A model generated the notes under the pieces. It made no database searches. It had not been told where the DNA came from and saw only the letters and a list, made by a program, of their open reading frames with translations. From positions 1,401,804 through 1,444,170 of the forward strand of contig NZ_LT732529.1 in the NCBI RefSeq assembly GCF_900156865.1: DNA of 42,367 bases. The letters run 5' to 3'. A program made the translations under genes and the position numbers. Shown here in pieces: positions 41,965 through 42,367 of this stretch. Within the stretch, counting starts at the first letter, position 1. Each line of letters opens with the position of its first letter. Origin of the DNA: Litchfieldia sinesaloumensis. Its GTDB lineage: Bacteria > Bacillota > Bacilli > Bacillales > Bacillaceae_L.

Positions 41965-42318
41965 TTACTCAATTTCTTCATAAAATGTAATTCTGTTTGA
42001 AAAAGGATCAACAACTGTTAATTCAATAGTATCCCAAGGTGTTTTTTCTATAGCTGGATTAGAGTAGGGATACTCTTTTTTTGATAAAGAAGAATGAAAA
42101 TTTACCAAATCCTTTATTTTAATTCGAATAGCACTACCTGGAGAAGAGTCGCCATGATGTTCGGATAGATGTAAAACAGCATCATTTAAAGAAACCTGAA
42201 AATACAAAGGCATATTTTTTTCAAATTGATGTTTCCAATCAATTTTAAAGCCTAAGTATTTAATGTAAAACGAAAGTGTTTTCTCCATATCAAAAATTCG
42301 AAAGATGGGTGTAATCAT
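41965..42318 (-). CDS. VOC / bleomycin-resistance-like protein
   Basis: 117 aa. It opens ITPIFRIFDMEKTLSFYIKY and LGFKIDWKHQFEKNMPLYFQ, with HLSEHHGDSSPGSAIRIKIK in the middle and TVVDPFSNRITFYEE at the end, the pattern of the bleomycin-resistance-like glyoxalase subfamily. Probably binds rather than modifies a ligand. GGAGTG lies before the ATG. Confidence 0.85.
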   Translation of the reverse strand: MITPIFRIFDMEKTLSFYIKYLGFKIDWKHQFEKNMPLYFQVSLNDAVLHLSEHHGDSSPGSAIRIKIKDLVNFHSSLSKKEYPYSNPAIEKTPWDTIELTVVDPFSNRITFYEEIE

Positions 42319-42367
42319 TTAAACAGCACTCCTGTACACATTTGGATTAGAGGATCCCATTATTAAC

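Noticed and set aside
1-42367. Insertion sequences or prophage genes
   Set aside because: No transposase, integrase, capsid or terminase-like reading frame was found on either strand.
1-42367. tRNA, rRNA or T-box elements
   Set aside because: No cloverleaf, rRNA-like tract or T-box GGGTGGNACCGCG sequence was seen; the only riboswitch recognised is the S-box.

Overview
The window is low-GC, AT-rich DNA with strong AGGAGG-type ribosome binding sites, frequent GTG/TTG starts, Rho-independent terminators and a SAM (S-box) riboswitch. Its gene content (yjlC-ndh, metNPQ, fosB, BcrA-type ABC/two-component cluster, GrpB, DinB, CBO0543, DUF3006) is typical of Bacillaceae; I cannot name the species. 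About 70% of the genes lie on the minus strand.

Layout. 1-346: tail plus one full copy of a 154-bp repeat. 377-1871 (+): secreted MBL/helix-hairpin-helix lipoprotein and a DUF3006 partner. 2061-3838 (+): Rex-like operator, yjlC and ndh (NADH dehydrogenase II). 3845-9284 (-): a SAM-riboswitch operon, metN-metP-metQ, extended by an FMN-dependent monooxygenase and an aldo/keto reductase; this reads as uptake and processing of a sulfur compound. 9383-15000: lipoprotein, short-chain fatty acid transporter, EthD protein, TrmL, four small membrane proteins, a second aldo/keto reductase. 15127-17343 (-): an ECF sigma factor with its own ECF-like promoter, followed by an overlapping gene that joins an anti-sigma-like N-terminus to a degenerate LytR-CpsA-Psr (LCP) domain, then a Ser/Thr/Asn-rich lipoprotein. 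17.4-29 kb (almost all -): many small accessory enzymes (NUDIX x3, GNAT, GrpB, FosB, VOC, DinB, PhzF, ACT) in the same orientation, including two decayed genes; several end in terminators that share one loop sequence. 27154-29049: a large glycosidase-like protein of unknown role. 29.5-32.5 kb: lipoprotein, a GNAT gene fragment abutting two copies of the 154-bp repeat, acetamidase, intact GNAT. 33.3-37.6 kb (-): response regulator, ABC ATPase, ABC permease, histidine kinase and an unrecognised membrane-anchored protein. 37.9-38.4 kb: three tandem 154-bp repeats. 38.4-42.3 kb (-): small membrane proteins, GNAT, VanZ, lipoproteins, VOC protein.

The strongest unusual signals are: (1) a dispersed family of intergenic repeats whose unit is exactly 154 bp in all six complete copies at three loci, built around GCATGC/TGCGCA palindromes; (2) the ECF sigma / degenerate-LCP anti-sigma candidate; (3) a GNAT 3' fragment broken at the edge of one repeat locus; (4) terminators sharing a common CCAAGAAGGA loop; and (5) two decayed enzyme genes in the accessory island.

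All identifications rest on reading motifs by eye. No database search, folding or alignment program was run.
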